Notes: generated by a model from the sequence alone, not told the origin. Positions 26,402 through 37,500 are shown, numbered from the stretch's first letter. The stretch: DNA of 64,000 nt from an uncultured Marinicella sp. (GCA_947502595.1 CANNAM010000001.1:186001-250000), one strand, 5' to 3'. Program-made: numbers and translations.

Positions 26402-27721
26402 ATGAAATTTGCCGCCATGGGCTTTGCCCCAGAAATATTAAAAGCATTGGAACAGAGTGGTTACCAAGTGATGACGCCGGTTCAGGAACAAGCCATGGTA
26501 GAGGCCAGACGCGGCAGAGATTTATGGGTTAATGCCCAGACCGGTACCGGTAAAACTGCTGCCTTTGCTTTGCCGATGTTACAACACATGTTAGACCAGC
26601 CTAAAGCTGTGGGAATTGGCAAAGTCCGAAGTTTGATTTTGACCCCAACTCGTGAGCTGGCTGAACAGTTGGCGCAAACCATCAGTGGCTATGCTCAACA
26701 TTTGGACTTTAAAATCACAGCTGTTTACGGTGGCGTTAAGATCAGTGGTCAAGCGAATAAAATCAAAGCCGGTATTGATGTATTGATTGCAACACCTGGC
26801 CGATTACTTGAGTTACTCGAAACCAAACAAGTTAATTTAGCCGATGTTGATACTGTGGTGTTGGATGAGGCCGATCGTCTATTGGACATGGGTTTCATCG
26901 CCGCTGCTGAAAAAATAATTTCATTCACTGCAGAGCAGCATCAAACCATGTTGTTTTCTGCCACCACCACTGCGGCAATGAATGAGTTGGCACATAAAAT
27001 GCTGAGCAATCACTTGGAAGTGCGGGTCAGTAAGGCCAATGTAACGGCTGAAACAGTGGAACACGTGATGTATCCAGTCAGTGAAGATCAGAAGATGGAT
27101 TTATTCATGGAGCTACTGGAGCAACATAATTGGTACCAAATTTTAGTTTTCACCAGCACCAAAAAGCAGGCCGATCACTTGTTAGAGCGTTTGAAAAAAG
27201 TCCAAATACCAGCTGCCATTTGTCACGGTGATAAATCACAAGGCTCACGGCGCCGGGCCTTGGCAGATTTTAAATCCGCCAAGTTGCAAGTTTTGATATC
27301 GACTGAGGTGGCCGCCCGAGGTTTAGATATCGAGGGTCTTGATTATGTATTGAATTACAACTTACCTTACTTGCCTGAAGACTATGTACACCGCATCGGT
27401 CGCACAGGACGCGCTGGTAAATCGGGACATGCCATTTCGTTTGTGTGTCCAGAAGAATCACGTGCGTTACAACGGATTGAACGTGTGATTGGCGGCGAAG
27501 TGAAACGGATTTACCAACGAGGTTATGCCTTACCTGGACGCGAAGAGATTCAATCTGCGGCCCCAATCAAGCCTAAGGCAAGCAAAGCCAAAAGCAATAA
27601 AAGCCAAACTGCAGGTAAAGCCAATAAAAGTGGACAGGCAAAACGCAAGACCACCAGAAAATCCATCACCAGCCGAGCAGGTGGTAAATCAAACCGCAAA
27701 GCCATCAAGAAAAATCGCTGA
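26402..27721 (+). CDS. rhlE: DEAD-box ATP-dependent RNA helicase, RhlE type
   Basis: A 439-residue RNA helicase for ribosome assembly or RNA turnover. Motifs in order: F-motif start MKFAAMGF, Q motif MTPVQEQA, Walker A AQTGTGKT, TPTRELAEQ, DEAD in VVLDEADRLLDMGF, SATTT in place of SAT, STEVAARGLDI and HRIGRTGRAG. A basic lysine/serine-rich tail of about 60 residues follows, typical of RhlE-like proteins. A hairpin in its leader may regulate it. Confidence 0.93.
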   Translation: MKFAAMGFAPEILKALEQSGYQVMTPVQEQAMVEARRGRDLWVNAQTGTGKTAAFALPMLQHMLDQPKAVGIGKVRSLILTPTRELAEQLAQTISGYAQHLDFKITAVYGGVKISGQANKIKAGIDVLIATPGRLLELLETKQVNLADVDTVVLDEADRLLDMGFIAAAEKIISFTAEQHQTMLFSATTTAAMNELAHKMLSNHLEVRVSKANVTAETVEHVMYPVSEDQKMDLFMELLEQHNWYQILVFTSTKKQADHLLERLKKVQIPAAICHGDKSQGSRRRALADFKSAKLQVLISTEVAARGLDIEGLDYVLNYNLPYLPEDYVHRIGRTGRAGKSGHAISFVCPEESRALQRIERVIGGEVKRIYQRGYALPGREEIQSAAPIKPKASKAKSNKSQTAGKANKSGQAKRKTTRKSITSRAGGKSNRKAIKKNR

Positions 27722-27834
27722 TTAATCGATTCCCAGTGGTACAAACTGAGTCATACCACCAGGGAATCGTATGGCTTGTTGACTGTAATGAATGTAATAC
27801 TCACAGCACAAAGTAATTCTTAAACAAGACAAAG

Positions 27835-27858
27835 CCGTCGGTGGACTAACACCGACGG
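27835..27858 (-). terminator. Terminator hairpin after alaA
   Basis: CCGTCGGTG (27835-27843) and CACCGACGG (27850-27858) form a perfect 9-bp GC-rich stem 4 nt beyond the alaA stop on the minus strand. The following T-rich stretch (CTTTGTCTTGTTT on the minus strand) is imperfect. It may serve both alaA and the convergent rhlE. Confidence 0.65.
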
Positions 27859-27862
27859 GTTC

Positions 27863-29077
27863 TTATTGTCGGTAGGTTTTGAGAAAGTCTTGTAAACGAT
27901 GCAAAGCATCCTCCAGCACATCTACACCAGGTAAATACACCAATCTGAAGTGATCGGGTTGGGGCCAGTTGAAAGCCGTACCATGAACCAATAGAATGTG
28001 TTTATCTATCAACAGGTCCAAAATAAACTTTTCATCGTTGGTGATATTGAATCGTTTGGTGTCAATCTTCACAAAGCAGTACAAGGCGCCTTCAGGCAAT
28101 GTAGTGGAAAGACCAGGAATGGCATTGACCATTTCATAAGACAACTTGCGTTGTTGATTAAGGCGGCCATCGCCCTGGATTAAGGTGTCGATGGTTTGTG
28201 GACCATTGAGTGCTGCTTGGATGGCGTATTGTGGCGGTACATTGGCACACAATCGCATTGAAGACAGTATGTTCAAGCCTTCTAAATATTCCCCAGCATT
28301 GTCCAAAGCGCCAGATATAACCATCCATCCCGTGCGGAAACCGGCCACCAAATAGGTTTTTGATAAACCATTGAAGGTGACAAACATCACATCATCAGCC
28401 AATGAAGCTATTGAGGTGTATGGGGTGTCATCGTAGCGAATCAATTCGTAAATTTCATCACTGAATATAATCAAGTCATGTTTGCGAGCCAGTTCGACCA
28501 CCGCTTGTAATTGTTGTTGTGTATACACAGCACCAGTTGGGTTATTGGGATTGATCAGTACTATGCCTCGGGTATTGGCGTTGATTTTGGCTTCCATGTC
28601 TGCCAAGTCAGGCGCCCAGTTCTGATCCTCGTCACAAATGTAATGTACCGCTTTGCCACCTGACAGGTTAACGGCTGCGGTCCACAACGGATAATCTGGT
28701 GCTGGAACCAACATTTCGTCACCATTGTTCAGTAAAGCTTGCATGGTCATCACAATCAATTCACTGACGCCATTGCCAATAATGATGTTATCCAGCTGTA
28801 AATTTTTTATGTTGCGCTGTTGGTAGTAATCATAAATGGCTTCTCGAGCCGGGCTGATGCCTTTGGAGTCAGAGTAACCAACGGCATCAGTGATATTGCC
28901 TACCACATCTTTGATGATGCCTTCAGGGCCATCGAAACCAAAAGGTGCAGGATTACCCACATTCAGCTTTAAAATTTTGTGACCTTGGGTTTCAAGCTTC
29001 ATTGCCGCAGCCAGCACAGGACCGCGGATGTCGTAACTGACTTTCTTTAATTTATCGGATTTAGCTATTTTTTTCAT
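27863..29077 (-). CDS. alaA: Glutamate-pyruvate aminotransferase, AlaA type
   Basis: A 404-residue fold-type I PLP aminotransferase that makes alanine from pyruvate and glutamate. The N-terminus SYDIRGPVLAAAMKLE and LKLNVGNPAPFGFDGPE are characteristic of AlaA/YfbQ. INPNNPTGAVY and SDEIYELIRYD are substrate- and PLP-binding segments. The Schiff-base lysine lies in NGLSKTYLVAGFRTGWM. It is 17 nt downstream of the DUF2891 gene and probably co-transcribed with it. Confidence 0.93.
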   Translation of the reverse strand: MKKIAKSDKLKKVSYDIRGPVLAAAMKLETQGHKILKLNVGNPAPFGFDGPEGIIKDVVGNITDAVGYSDSKGISPAREAIYDYYQQRNIKNLQLDNIIIGNGVSELIVMTMQALLNNGDEMLVPAPDYPLWTAAVNLSGGKAVHYICDEDQNWAPDLADMEAKINANTRGIVLINPNNPTGAVYTQQQLQAVVELARKHDLIIFSDEIYELIRYDDTPYTSIASLADDVMFVTFNGLSKTYLVAGFRTGWMVISGALDNAGEYLEGLNILSSMRLCANVPPQYAIQAALNGPQTIDTLIQGDGRLNQQRKLSYEMVNAIPGLSTTLPEGALYCFVKIDTKRFNITNDEKFILDLLIDKHILLVHGTAFNWPQPDHFRLVYLPGVDVLEDALHRLQDFLKTYRQ

Positions 29078-29094
29078 GTTTATTTAGTTGTTTA

Positions 29095-30768
29095 TTAATA
29101 AGTGATACCACGTTGGGTTAGGTAATAACTGGCAAAAGAGCCCAGCCAATGGCCTCCGGCATAATGTTCGCCAGTGACAGCAGCTAAACCAGACTGGGCG
29201 TGTTGAGCAGCCAGCTTGGTTAAATTTGAACGGCGTTTATCTTTTTCAGGTAAGCCACTGGCAATGCCTTCAAGCATCCAAGCACGTGCTATGTTCAAAC
29301 CATCTAAATGTGCCAATTTACCATCGATTCTGTCAGTGACCTCAGCCACTGGTAGCCAGCGAGTGCCTTGTTTGATTTCAGGCAAAAACTTTTTCAACCA
29401 ACGTCCGTAATCACGTTGGTCCATTATGCGGCGCAACAAATCAGCTTGTGCTAAACAGGGAGATAAAAAGTCATGGCCGGAAGGTTCATAATCGATAGGG
29501 CAGTTCTCATCTTTAAGGTACAGGCGTTTGATGTGCTTTCTCAATAATGCTTGAAAATCAATATCGGCGGTGGTTTGGGCATAATCATAAGCCAAGCCAA
29601 AAGCAAATGCTGTCTGGCTGTGTTCGCCGGACCGAATAGGGTAAGCCAGTTTTGGTATCCAATTGGATAATTGGGCCACCACATGATTTTTCAGCGGTTG
29701 CATGGCAACTAACCATTGCTGGGCTAGTGGGTGTTGCCAGTCATGTAATTCAGCGTACAGTTGCAAAAACCAAGCCAGTCCATAGGGCCTTTCAAATCCC
29801 GCACGACCAGGTTGTTGGAAGTAGTTAAGCTCAGCTTGTAATTTTTCTGTTGTGAAATGTGCATTGAGCCGGTTGAGTATTTCTGCGGTTTTGGGGTGAC
29901 TGGGAAACAGTTTTGCGGTGCGGGCCAATAACCAATGACCGTGTACTGATGAGTGCCAATCAAAACAGCCAAAAAATACTGGGTATAAAGTATTTGGGTC
30001 TTGTGCGTCAGCTTTGGAGTTGAGCACATGTTTGACTGAGCTTGGGTAGGTTTGGTCAAGACAAGTCAGTGCCAAATCCGCCAAATCAAACTGTTTGTCA
30101 GCAGGCAATACATCATAACTCAATAGTGTTGGTCGGTTGGAATCAGTGACATCGAAGCTTTTTCTGAATAGAAGGTTTTGTTCGCCTAGGGCGTTTTTCA
30201 ACGGCATTAAACCTAATTCCTGACGGGCTTGAGTCAACACACCAAGGCCGTTAATGGGGTACAAAACAGGATGGTCCAAGCTTGGGAGCTGTATCAATAA
30301 CTCACCAAATTTTTGCGGCAAATCTTGGCGCATCAAATGGTGGTCATAAGCTTCTGCATACCACTCAGCTGGTATTTGTTTGGCTTTTACGGCTTGCAAA
30401 ATCAGTGGTAAATAATCTGCTTGTTGGTCGATGTCGCTGCGCTTGAACAGCAACAGGGCAATTTTAGCAGGGTTTTCGCCCACATCATCGGTGCCTGGCC
30501 AATGACCCAGTTGTTCAATCACTTGGTCTAACAGCTGTATGTTGCTTTTATCAAGTTGCTTTTGAGCTTGTTTAAGCTGTTTTATCAGTTGGGCATTTTT
30601 AACGGTCTTTTTGGCAGTTTTTAATTGGTTGATTGCGCCACGGTGCTGCTGATCCTGTTGCAAAGCCAGTTGCATATTTTGCTGTGGGTTTTCAGCCCTT
30701 GAATAATGACTGCAAAATAACAAAGTCAGGGCAGTATAAAGCAGTGTCAATTGATGGATTTTTCTCAT
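29095..30768 (-). CDS. DUF2891 family exported protein with N-terminal extension
   Basis: The start at M of MRKIHQLTLLYTAL gives a clear signal peptide ending near SRA; the frame runs 12 codons further upstream without support. Of 557 residues, roughly 220-557 form the DUF2891 domain, an alpha/alpha barrel-like fold. Its motif is FDWHSSVHGHWLLAR, followed by RPYGLAWFLQL and HDFLSPCLAQADLLRR. Family members are usually about 330-380 residues, so the first 200 residues are an added part of unknown role. It is probably periplasmic. The enzymatic activity of the family is not established. Confidence 0.85.
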   Translation of the reverse strand: MRKIHQLTLLYTALTLLFCSHYSRAENPQQNMQLALQQDQQHRGAINQLKTAKKTVKNAQLIKQLKQAQKQLDKSNIQLLDQVIEQLGHWPGTDDVGENPAKIALLLFKRSDIDQQADYLPLILQAVKAKQIPAEWYAEAYDHHLMRQDLPQKFGELLIQLPSLDHPVLYPINGLGVLTQARQELGLMPLKNALGEQNLLFRKSFDVTDSNRPTLLSYDVLPADKQFDLADLALTCLDQTYPSSVKHVLNSKADAQDPNTLYPVFFGCFDWHSSVHGHWLLARTAKLFPSHPKTAEILNRLNAHFTTEKLQAELNYFQQPGRAGFERPYGLAWFLQLYAELHDWQHPLAQQWLVAMQPLKNHVVAQLSNWIPKLAYPIRSGEHSQTAFAFGLAYDYAQTTADIDFQALLRKHIKRLYLKDENCPIDYEPSGHDFLSPCLAQADLLRRIMDQRDYGRWLKKFLPEIKQGTRWLPVAEVTDRIDGKLAHLDGLNIARAWMLEGIASGLPEKDKRRSNLTKLAAQHAQSGLAAVTGEHYAGGHWLGSFASYYLTQRGITY

Positions 30769-30882
30769 AAGTTGAACTATGACATAGATTGCTGTAATGC
30801 TCAAGTCTATATAGTTACAGTGTTATGTGGTTACTTTGGCTTAATGTGTCTGTCATGCGCTATTAACTTTTAACCCCGAGAA

Positions 30883-31605
30883 TCACCACGCAATGCTTCG
30901 TCCTTTATAATCAAGGAACAAGGGGTGCTTGCTGTCATGTTGTTGATTGTTTTGCATTTGTTTTATCAGCATCGCTGCAGTTGTTTCAGCAGTTTGTAGT
31001 TGACCACTGGGTAAGTTTCGTTGAAATGGTGCGGATAAGTCGGTATCTGTGGTTCCTGGATGTAACAGTAAAAATTTAACTTTTGGGTGTTTTCGATGCC
31101 ATTCAATGGCCAGTGTTTTCATGCCCATATTCAAAGCTGCTTTACTCATGCGGTAGGCATACCAGCCACCCAACTGATTGTCCTCAATACTACCAATGCG
31201 CGCTGATACTGAGGTCACCAGTGGTTTTTCAGCCTTTATAATCAGGTTTTCAAATGCTTTGATTACCAACAAATGGCCAACAGCATTGGTGGTAAAGTTA
31301 TTAATGAGTTGGTTGGTGTTAATTTGGTTGAGGGCTTTTTCAGGCATGAATTCATCACTGTGTAATATGCCTGCACAGTTAATCAACCAATCAATGTGGC
31401 TGAACTGTTGGCTTATTTGTTCACTCAACTTGTTGATTGAGTTAACATTGGCGACATCACAGTATGCATGCCAAGTCTTGTCACTGTTGGGTGTCAAATC
31501 ACGGTAAGTGCGACTGGTTTTAATGACTTGGTGTCCAGCTTTGGATAGTTGATTGGCGGTTGCCGCACCAATACCCTTTTCACCACCAATAATAAGTACA
31601 TTCAT
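30883..31605 (-). CDS. Short-chain dehydrogenase/reductase
   Basis: A 240-residue SDR of the CsgA-like, atypical small group. It shows the cofactor motif IIGGEKGIGAAT (a GGxxGIG variant of TGxxxGIG), the structural motif NCAGIL, the serine in SVSARIGS and the YxxxK pair in WYAYRMSKAALN. LHPGTTDTDLSAPF is typical of CsgA/sniffer-like reductases. It is 10 nt downstream of the TIGR01777 epimerase, so the two form an operon. The substrate is unknown. Confidence 0.9.
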   Translation of the reverse strand: MNVLIIGGEKGIGAATANQLSKAGHQVIKTSRTYRDLTPNSDKTWHAYCDVANVNSINKLSEQISQQFSHIDWLINCAGILHSDEFMPEKALNQINTNQLINNFTTNAVGHLLVIKAFENLIIKAEKPLVTSVSARIGSIEDNQLGGWYAYRMSKAALNMGMKTLAIEWHRKHPKVKFLLLHPGTTDTDLSAPFQRNLPSGQLQTAETTAAMLIKQMQNNQQHDSKHPLFLDYKGRSIAW

Positions 31606-31615
31606 ATGTAAAACT

Positions 31616-32527
31616 TCATTTAATCAAGGACCTTAAAGCGTGCTTTAAGTCCGCGTGTTCAAATTCAAAACCAGCATCCAGTAGTCTTTGTGGTAGGACT
31701 CGGGCATCAGCCAGTAATAGTTCATCGGCCACTTTACCAAAAATCACCCGGACTAAAAATGCAGGCATGTGCATAAAAGCTGGTCGCTTGAGGGTTTTGG
31801 CTAAGCTTTGGGTGAAAGCTAGGTTTGAGACTGGCTGTGGTGAAGTTAAGTTATACACCCCCTGACAATTTGTCTGCTTAATCAAAAAATCAATAGCTGT
31901 CATGACATCACTGATGCTGATCCAGCTGTGGTGTTGGCGGCCATCACCGAGTCTGCCTCCGAAGCCCATCTTAAACGGCAAAAGCAGGTCTTTCAGCGCA
32001 CCACCTGTGGTTGATAACATCATCCCAAATCTGAGCTTAATCAGGCGAGTTTCAGTGGCTTTTAAAGCATCGGTTGCAGCTTCCCAGTTCTGGCTGATTT
32101 TGGCGACAAAGTTATCCCCGGGTTCGGAGTCCTCATGCAAAGTTTCATTGGGGCGATGTCCGTAGTAACCAATGGCTGAAGCACACAAGAAAGTTTTAGG
32201 TCGGTAGTCAGACAACATAATTTCATCTACCAGCCATTGGGTGCCCTGAACGCGGCTTTTATAGATGGTCTGCTTGTATTGCTTTGTCCAACGTTTGTCG
32301 GCAATGCCTGCTCCAGCCAAGTGTATTACGATGTCTGGTGCTTTGATCTTGAGTTCAGTCAAAGATTCACGGTAATTCCAACTGGGATTATTGGCTGATG
32401 AGCCCTTCCTGTGTAAACCATGAATGTGATAGTTGTCAGCCAATGATTCAGTGATTTGCTGACCCAACATACCACTTTGTCCGGTAATGAATATGATGGG
32501 CTTGGCAATTGGATTGGATTGAGTCAT
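31616..32527 (-). CDS. TIGR01777 family NAD-dependent epimerase-like protein
   Basis: A 303-residue extended SDR related to E. coli YfcH. Signs are the N-terminal FITGQSGMLGQQI, then HLAGAGIADKRWT, SAIGYYG, the characteristic RFGMMLSTTGGALK with LPFKMGFGGRLGDGRQ, and HSWISISDV. The canonical TGGTGxxG becomes TGQSGMLG. The C-terminal DUF1731-like part ends with VLPQRLLDAGFEF. It heads the pair with the SDR gene at 30883. Physiological substrate unknown. Confidence 0.92.
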   Translation of the reverse strand: MTQSNPIAKPIIFITGQSGMLGQQITESLADNYHIHGLHRKGSSANNPSWNYRESLTELKIKAPDIVIHLAGAGIADKRWTKQYKQTIYKSRVQGTQWLVDEIMLSDYRPKTFLCASAIGYYGHRPNETLHEDSEPGDNFVAKISQNWEAATDALKATETRLIKLRFGMMLSTTGGALKDLLLPFKMGFGGRLGDGRQHHSWISISDVMTAIDFLIKQTNCQGVYNLTSPQPVSNLAFTQSLAKTLKRPAFMHMPAFLVRVIFGKVADELLLADARVLPQRLLDAGFEFEHADLKHALRSLIK

Positions 32528-32618
32528 GACTGATTAACTTAAATGAGGTTATTTAATGTTAATCAGGGGTAGGTGAATCTGCTGTCAAACCTCCCGTTAT
32601 TTTTTAATTTTAAGCAAA

Positions 32619-33404
32619 TTAAAAGTATGCAACGAAGGAGTCCAGGTCTTGTTCGTCATCCATGTTCAGTAAAGTGACTTGGGTGTGGTCATCAGAGAGG
32701 CTGTAAACCAGGTCAAATATTTTTTCATCGGTGGCTTCATTGCTGCTTTTGATGATAGCGACAGTAAACTCATCAATAATGATGTTGGCTTGTTGTTTCT
32801 TTGCCATAAAATATTCACAAGCCATAATGGATTCCTCATCCTGTCCATCCACAATCAGCAGCAACTGATTTTGATACAATTCGATTTGGCTTGAAATCAC
32901 GCCAGGGCTTGGGACAAAAGATGTGGTGGTACTTTTTTTGTTAAGAACGTCACACAAGGAACTCAGCGATTTATTTAATAAGCCACATACCTTAATGACT
33001 TTTGCAGCACCAATGGCCTGGTTGTTATTTGGGGCATTGCGACTTAATTGCCAACTGGCACGATTCAATAGTTGAACCATTTTTTTATCATCAAACACCA
33101 ACTTAAATGCCATAAGCACAGGTGGTTGTTGATTGGCAGTACCCGCTAATACTGACATTTGTAGGGCTTTTTTATCGTTTTTCTTTGCCTGTATTTGATC
33201 AACCACAACATTGGCTGATTTGATGTCCTCAGTCACCAACCAAGAAGCATTCAATCGATTGGCTAAAATATGAGTATAAGCCTTGAATCGGTTGACGTGA
33301 ATTCTGTTGATGCCTCTAAAGTACACTTTTGGCTGAGTTTGATCAGCAGCTAAAAGTGTTTTGTTTTCAGTTGGGATTTTCACAGTGTTGTTTATTCTTT
33401 TCAT
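32619..33404 (-). CDS. Hypothetical protein, 261 residues
   Basis: No family is recognised. The product is soluble, without signal peptide or membrane helix, with alternating beta-type segments (IHVNRFKAYTHILANRL, NQLLLIVDGQDEESIMACE). It ends in an acidic tail (NMDDEQDLDSFVAYF). N-terminal residues 1-25 look disordered. It is monocistronic, between the epimerase and an EamA transporter gene. Codon use looks like that of its neighbours, so it is probably a real lineage gene of unknown function. Confidence 0.75.
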   Translation of the reverse strand: MKRINNTVKIPTENKTLLAADQTQPKVYFRGINRIHVNRFKAYTHILANRLNASWLVTEDIKSANVVVDQIQAKKNDKKALQMSVLAGTANQQPPVLMAFKLVFDDKKMVQLLNRASWQLSRNAPNNNQAIGAAKVIKVCGLLNKSLSSLCDVLNKKSTTTSFVPSPGVISSQIELYQNQLLLIVDGQDEESIMACEYFMAKKQQANIIIDEFTVAIIKSSNEATDEKIFDLVYSLSDDHTQVTLLNMDDEQDLDSFVAYF

Positions 33405-33533
33405 CAGTTATAGTTGGTTTGGCTAACAGTTAATTCAAGGGGTTCAATATACCTATGAATTCAACCTGATGAGGCATTACTTTGTAAACAATTGTGTGGT
33501 TTTGGTGTTGAAAACCAACACCGAGCGATACAA

Positions 33534-34421
33534 TTACTGACTCATCTGTAACACCATTAACACCCCACAAACACTGATGACTGCGCCGATGATTTTGCGT
33601 TTATTCATACCTTCTTTGAGTATCAGCCAGCTTAATATCAAGATAAAGATTGAAGCGGTTTCATTCAAAATCGATGCCACCGAAGCTGAGGTGTATTTGT
33701 AACCTGCTACCCAGACCATGGTTGATAGGTATTGGCCCAAAACAGCGCCTATCAGCAGCCAGTATTTACCGCTGCTGCGCATGGCTGCCATAGGGTTGAG
33801 GCTTTTACGTAACAACAGGTTGAATAGCAGCATGGTAATCACGCCACCAATGGTGCGGATGAAGATAATCCAAAAGAATGGTAAGTCTGTGGTTACAGGT
33901 TTGATAATGACAATACCCAAGGCAGTGAAAAACACCCCCAAGGCGGCGAATACAAAGCCTTTAATAGGCGGGTTCTCAACCAATAAGGACTTGCGCCTGA
34001 AACTGATTACGATTACTCCAATTATAACCAGGGCCATACCCATCACTTGCCAAGCATTGAGTCGCTCACCCAAGTAATAAAAGGATAGAAACACCACAAA
34101 GGGGCTGTATAAGCTGCCAGTTAAGCCGGTTAAGCCTGCGCCAATCATTTGTAGGGCACGCAGGTAAAATAAATCCGCCAACATGATGCCAAAAAAACCA
34201 CTGACCAACAACAAGCCCCAATCCGCAAGCGTTAAAGTTGGTGGTGTCAGACCATCGGTGAAATAGAGTGTTGGTACCATCAACACCAATGTCAGGCTTA
34301 TTTTGAACAAGTTCATGGCGCTGACATTGATTGAATCGCCGGCTTTGCGGTAACAAATCACCGCAAAAGCCCAAAGCAAGGCGCACAGCAATGATAAAAA
34401 CTCTCCGTAACCAATGAGCAT
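33534..34421 (-). CDS. EamA/DMT family transporter
   Basis: A 295-residue inner-membrane protein with ten predicted helices in two EamA repeats (about 8-140 and 155-292). Hallmarks are ALLWAFAVICYRKAG at the start, the YLGERLNAWQVMGMALVIIG segment ending repeat one, and LKEGMNKRKIIGAVISVCGV ending repeat two. Members export amino acids or other small metabolites; the substrate here is unknown. It diverges from the amidohydrolase gene at 34517. Confidence 0.9.
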   Translation of the reverse strand: MLIGYGEFLSLLCALLWAFAVICYRKAGDSINVSAMNLFKISLTLVLMVPTLYFTDGLTPPTLTLADWGLLLVSGFFGIMLADLFYLRALQMIGAGLTGLTGSLYSPFVVFLSFYYLGERLNAWQVMGMALVIIGVIVISFRRKSLLVENPPIKGFVFAALGVFFTALGIVIIKPVTTDLPFFWIIFIRTIGGVITMLLFNLLLRKSLNPMAAMRSSGKYWLLIGAVLGQYLSTMVWVAGYKYTSASVASILNETASIFILILSWLILKEGMNKRKIIGAVISVCGVLMVLQMSQ

Positions 34422-34516
34422 GACTTATTTAACCGTTAAAAATGTCCAGATTGTAAGCCAAAACACATGACTTAGAACGTATAATTATCAGCTTTGTTGA
34501 TTTAATGAGGCTAACC

Positions 34517-37500
34517 ATGCAGATCCGACACATGTTGATTATATTGTCTTTGTTCACTTCGTTTATGGCATTGGCGGCAGCTGACCCTGCTGAGACCAAG
34601 GCCGATGAAAAATGGGATGTAAACAATCCGCCCGGTGAAAAGAAAATGGTGGATATCAACACCACAACGGGCACTTGGATGAATGTTGATGTCAGTCCAG
34701 ATGGACGCCTGATTGTATTCGATTTATTGGGTGATATTTACCTCATGCCAATGGCTGGTGGAACGGCACAGAATATAACCAACTCAATGGCTTGGGATAT
34801 GCAGGCACAGTTTTCTCCTGATGGCACGCGGCTGGCGTTCACTTCTGACCAAGGTGGTGGTGACAATATTTGGACGATGGCAATTGATGGCAGTGATGTG
34901 CAGCCAGTTACGGATGAAAAATTCAGGTTGTTGAATTCACCTGCTTGGTCGCCTGATGGCAACTACATAGTTGCCAGAAAGCATTTCACTGGCATGCGCT
35001 CTTTAGGGGCTGGAGAAATATGGATGTACCATAAGTCTGGTGGTAAAGGCATCCAGTTGAATAAAAGACCCAATGAACAAAAAGACTTGGGCGAACCTGT
35101 TTATACACCTGATGGTAATTATGTGTTGTTTTCACGTGATTCAACTCCGGGCAAATATTTTGAATACTCGAAAGATTCAAACAATCAAATTTATGAGATT
35201 TTTGCCATTGAGTTGGCCACTGGTGAAATCAAACCTTGGGTGTCAGGACCAGGTGGTGCAGTCAGACCAACGCCTTCGCCTGATGGTAAATCACTGGCCT
35301 TTGTACGTCGCATCAGAAACGACAGCGCGTTATTTATTCAAGACCGAGAAAGTGGTGCGATCAAACCCATCTTTACCGGTTTAGAACGTGACATGCAAGA
35401 AACATGGGCGATTCATGGCGTCTACCCAACCATGTCTTGGACGCCTGATGGCAGTGGCATTGTGTTCTATGCCAAAGGCCAGATTCATCACATTGACGTG
35501 GCTACTGAGACAGTTAAGAACATTCCATTTCAAGTCAGTGACCAAAGAGAAATCAGGCAAGCAGTCACGGTTAAAAACGAAGTATCTCCTGAGGTTTTTG
35601 AGGCAAAAATGTTGCGTTGGTTACAACACTCACCAGCCGGTGATGTGGCCCTCTTTCAAGCCTTGGGACATATCTATACAGTTGATTTAGACAATGGTGA
35701 GATGCAAGGTCAGCCAAAAAGATTGACTAAACAGAATGATCATTTTGAGCTGTATCCACAGTTCAGTGCAGATGGTAAAAGTATTGTGTATACCACATGG
35801 CACGACCAAAAATTAGGTACTGTGCGCCTGTCCAACTTACAGGGCAGGTCTAAAGTAATATCCACCAAACCCGGTCATTTCACCAACCCAGTGATTTCCG
35901 CTGACGGTAAAAAAGTGGTGTTTGAGGCTGATGGTGGCGGACATTTAACCACCCCACTGTACTCGCACGATACGGGCTTATTTTTGCTTGATTTGGCCAG
36001 TAAAAAGCAAACTAAAATTGCCGACAGTGGCAGCAATCCTTTTTTCACTAAAGACAGTTCGCGGGTGTATTTCACTGGCCGATCGGTTACTGGTGAAGTT
36101 ATGACCAGTCAACTTCAATCAACCGACCTGACTGGTAATGACAAACAAAACCATTACCAAGGCGAATGGATCACTCAATTTAAGGTGTCTCCGGATGAAC
36201 AATGGTTGGCCTTTGTACAAAATTTCCAGGTTTATGTAACGCCTTTTGTACGCAGTGGCAAACACATCAGTACCGGTTCTGCAGCGGCTAATTTGCCGGT
36301 GAAAAACTTTTCTGAACATGCCGGTAATTACATCAATTGGAGTCAGGCATCGGATGCGTTGAGTTGGTCATTAGGGCCAGTGCTGTACCAGCAAAAACTG
36401 TCTGAGCGTTTTGACTTTTTGGGCGGTGAGCACACGGTTGCAGCTGACCCAGAGGCTGAAAAGGTTCAAGCCGAAGCCCAGTCGACCCACATCACCTTCA
36501 AAGTTAAAACCGACGTACCGCAGGGTACAGTGGCACTGGTTGGTGCAAAAATCATCACCATGGAGCAAGTTGACGGTGAAAACTTGGTCATCGATAACGG
36601 TGTTATCATTATTAACAACAACCGCATCACTGCGGTGGGGTCTGCTGACCAAGTACAGCCACCTAGCAATGCTGAAGTGATTGATGTCAAAGGTAAAACC
36701 ATCATGCCTGGTATCGTAGATGTGCATTGGCACGGGCCTTATGCCAACGGGCAAATTACCCCGCAAACCAATTGGAATGCTTATGCGTCTTTGGCTTTTG
36801 GTGTCACCACCACGCACAACCCTTCAGCCGATACTGCGGCGGTGTTTTCAGCGGCAGAGTTGCAACGTGCAGGTAAAATCATTGCACCTCGCATTTACTC
36901 TACTGGCACCATTTTGTATGGAGCCTCACATTACTTTACTGCCAAAGTTAATTCCCTTGAAGATGCAGTTGGTCATCTGGAGCGCATGAAAGCAGCTGGT
37001 GCTTTTTCTGTGAAAAGTTACAACCAACCCCGGCGAGATCAGCGTCAACAAGTACTTGAGGCTGCACGCCAAACGGGTTTGATGGTGGTGCCCGAAGGTG
37101 GTTCCTTGTTCATGCACAACATGACGATGGTTATTGATGGGCACACAGGCATTGAACATTCAATTCCAGTTGGGGCGATTTATGCGGATGTCAAACAACT
37201 TTGGGCGGCAACAGAAACTGCCTATGTACCTACGTTAGGCGTGGGCTATGGCGGTATTTGGGGCGAAAGTTACTGGTATGACACCACCGATGTATGGAAG
37301 CACCCCTTGCTGTCCAAGTATGTGCCGAAACATGTGTTAGAGCCGGTTTCCATTCGCCGCACCAAAGCACCACTTGAAGATTACAACCATTTCAACAATG
37401 CACGGGTTGCCACTGAATTACAAAACGATGGGGTTGATGTGTTGTTAGGTGCTCATGGGCAACGCGAAGGTTTGGCTGCGCACTGGGAAATGTGGATGTT

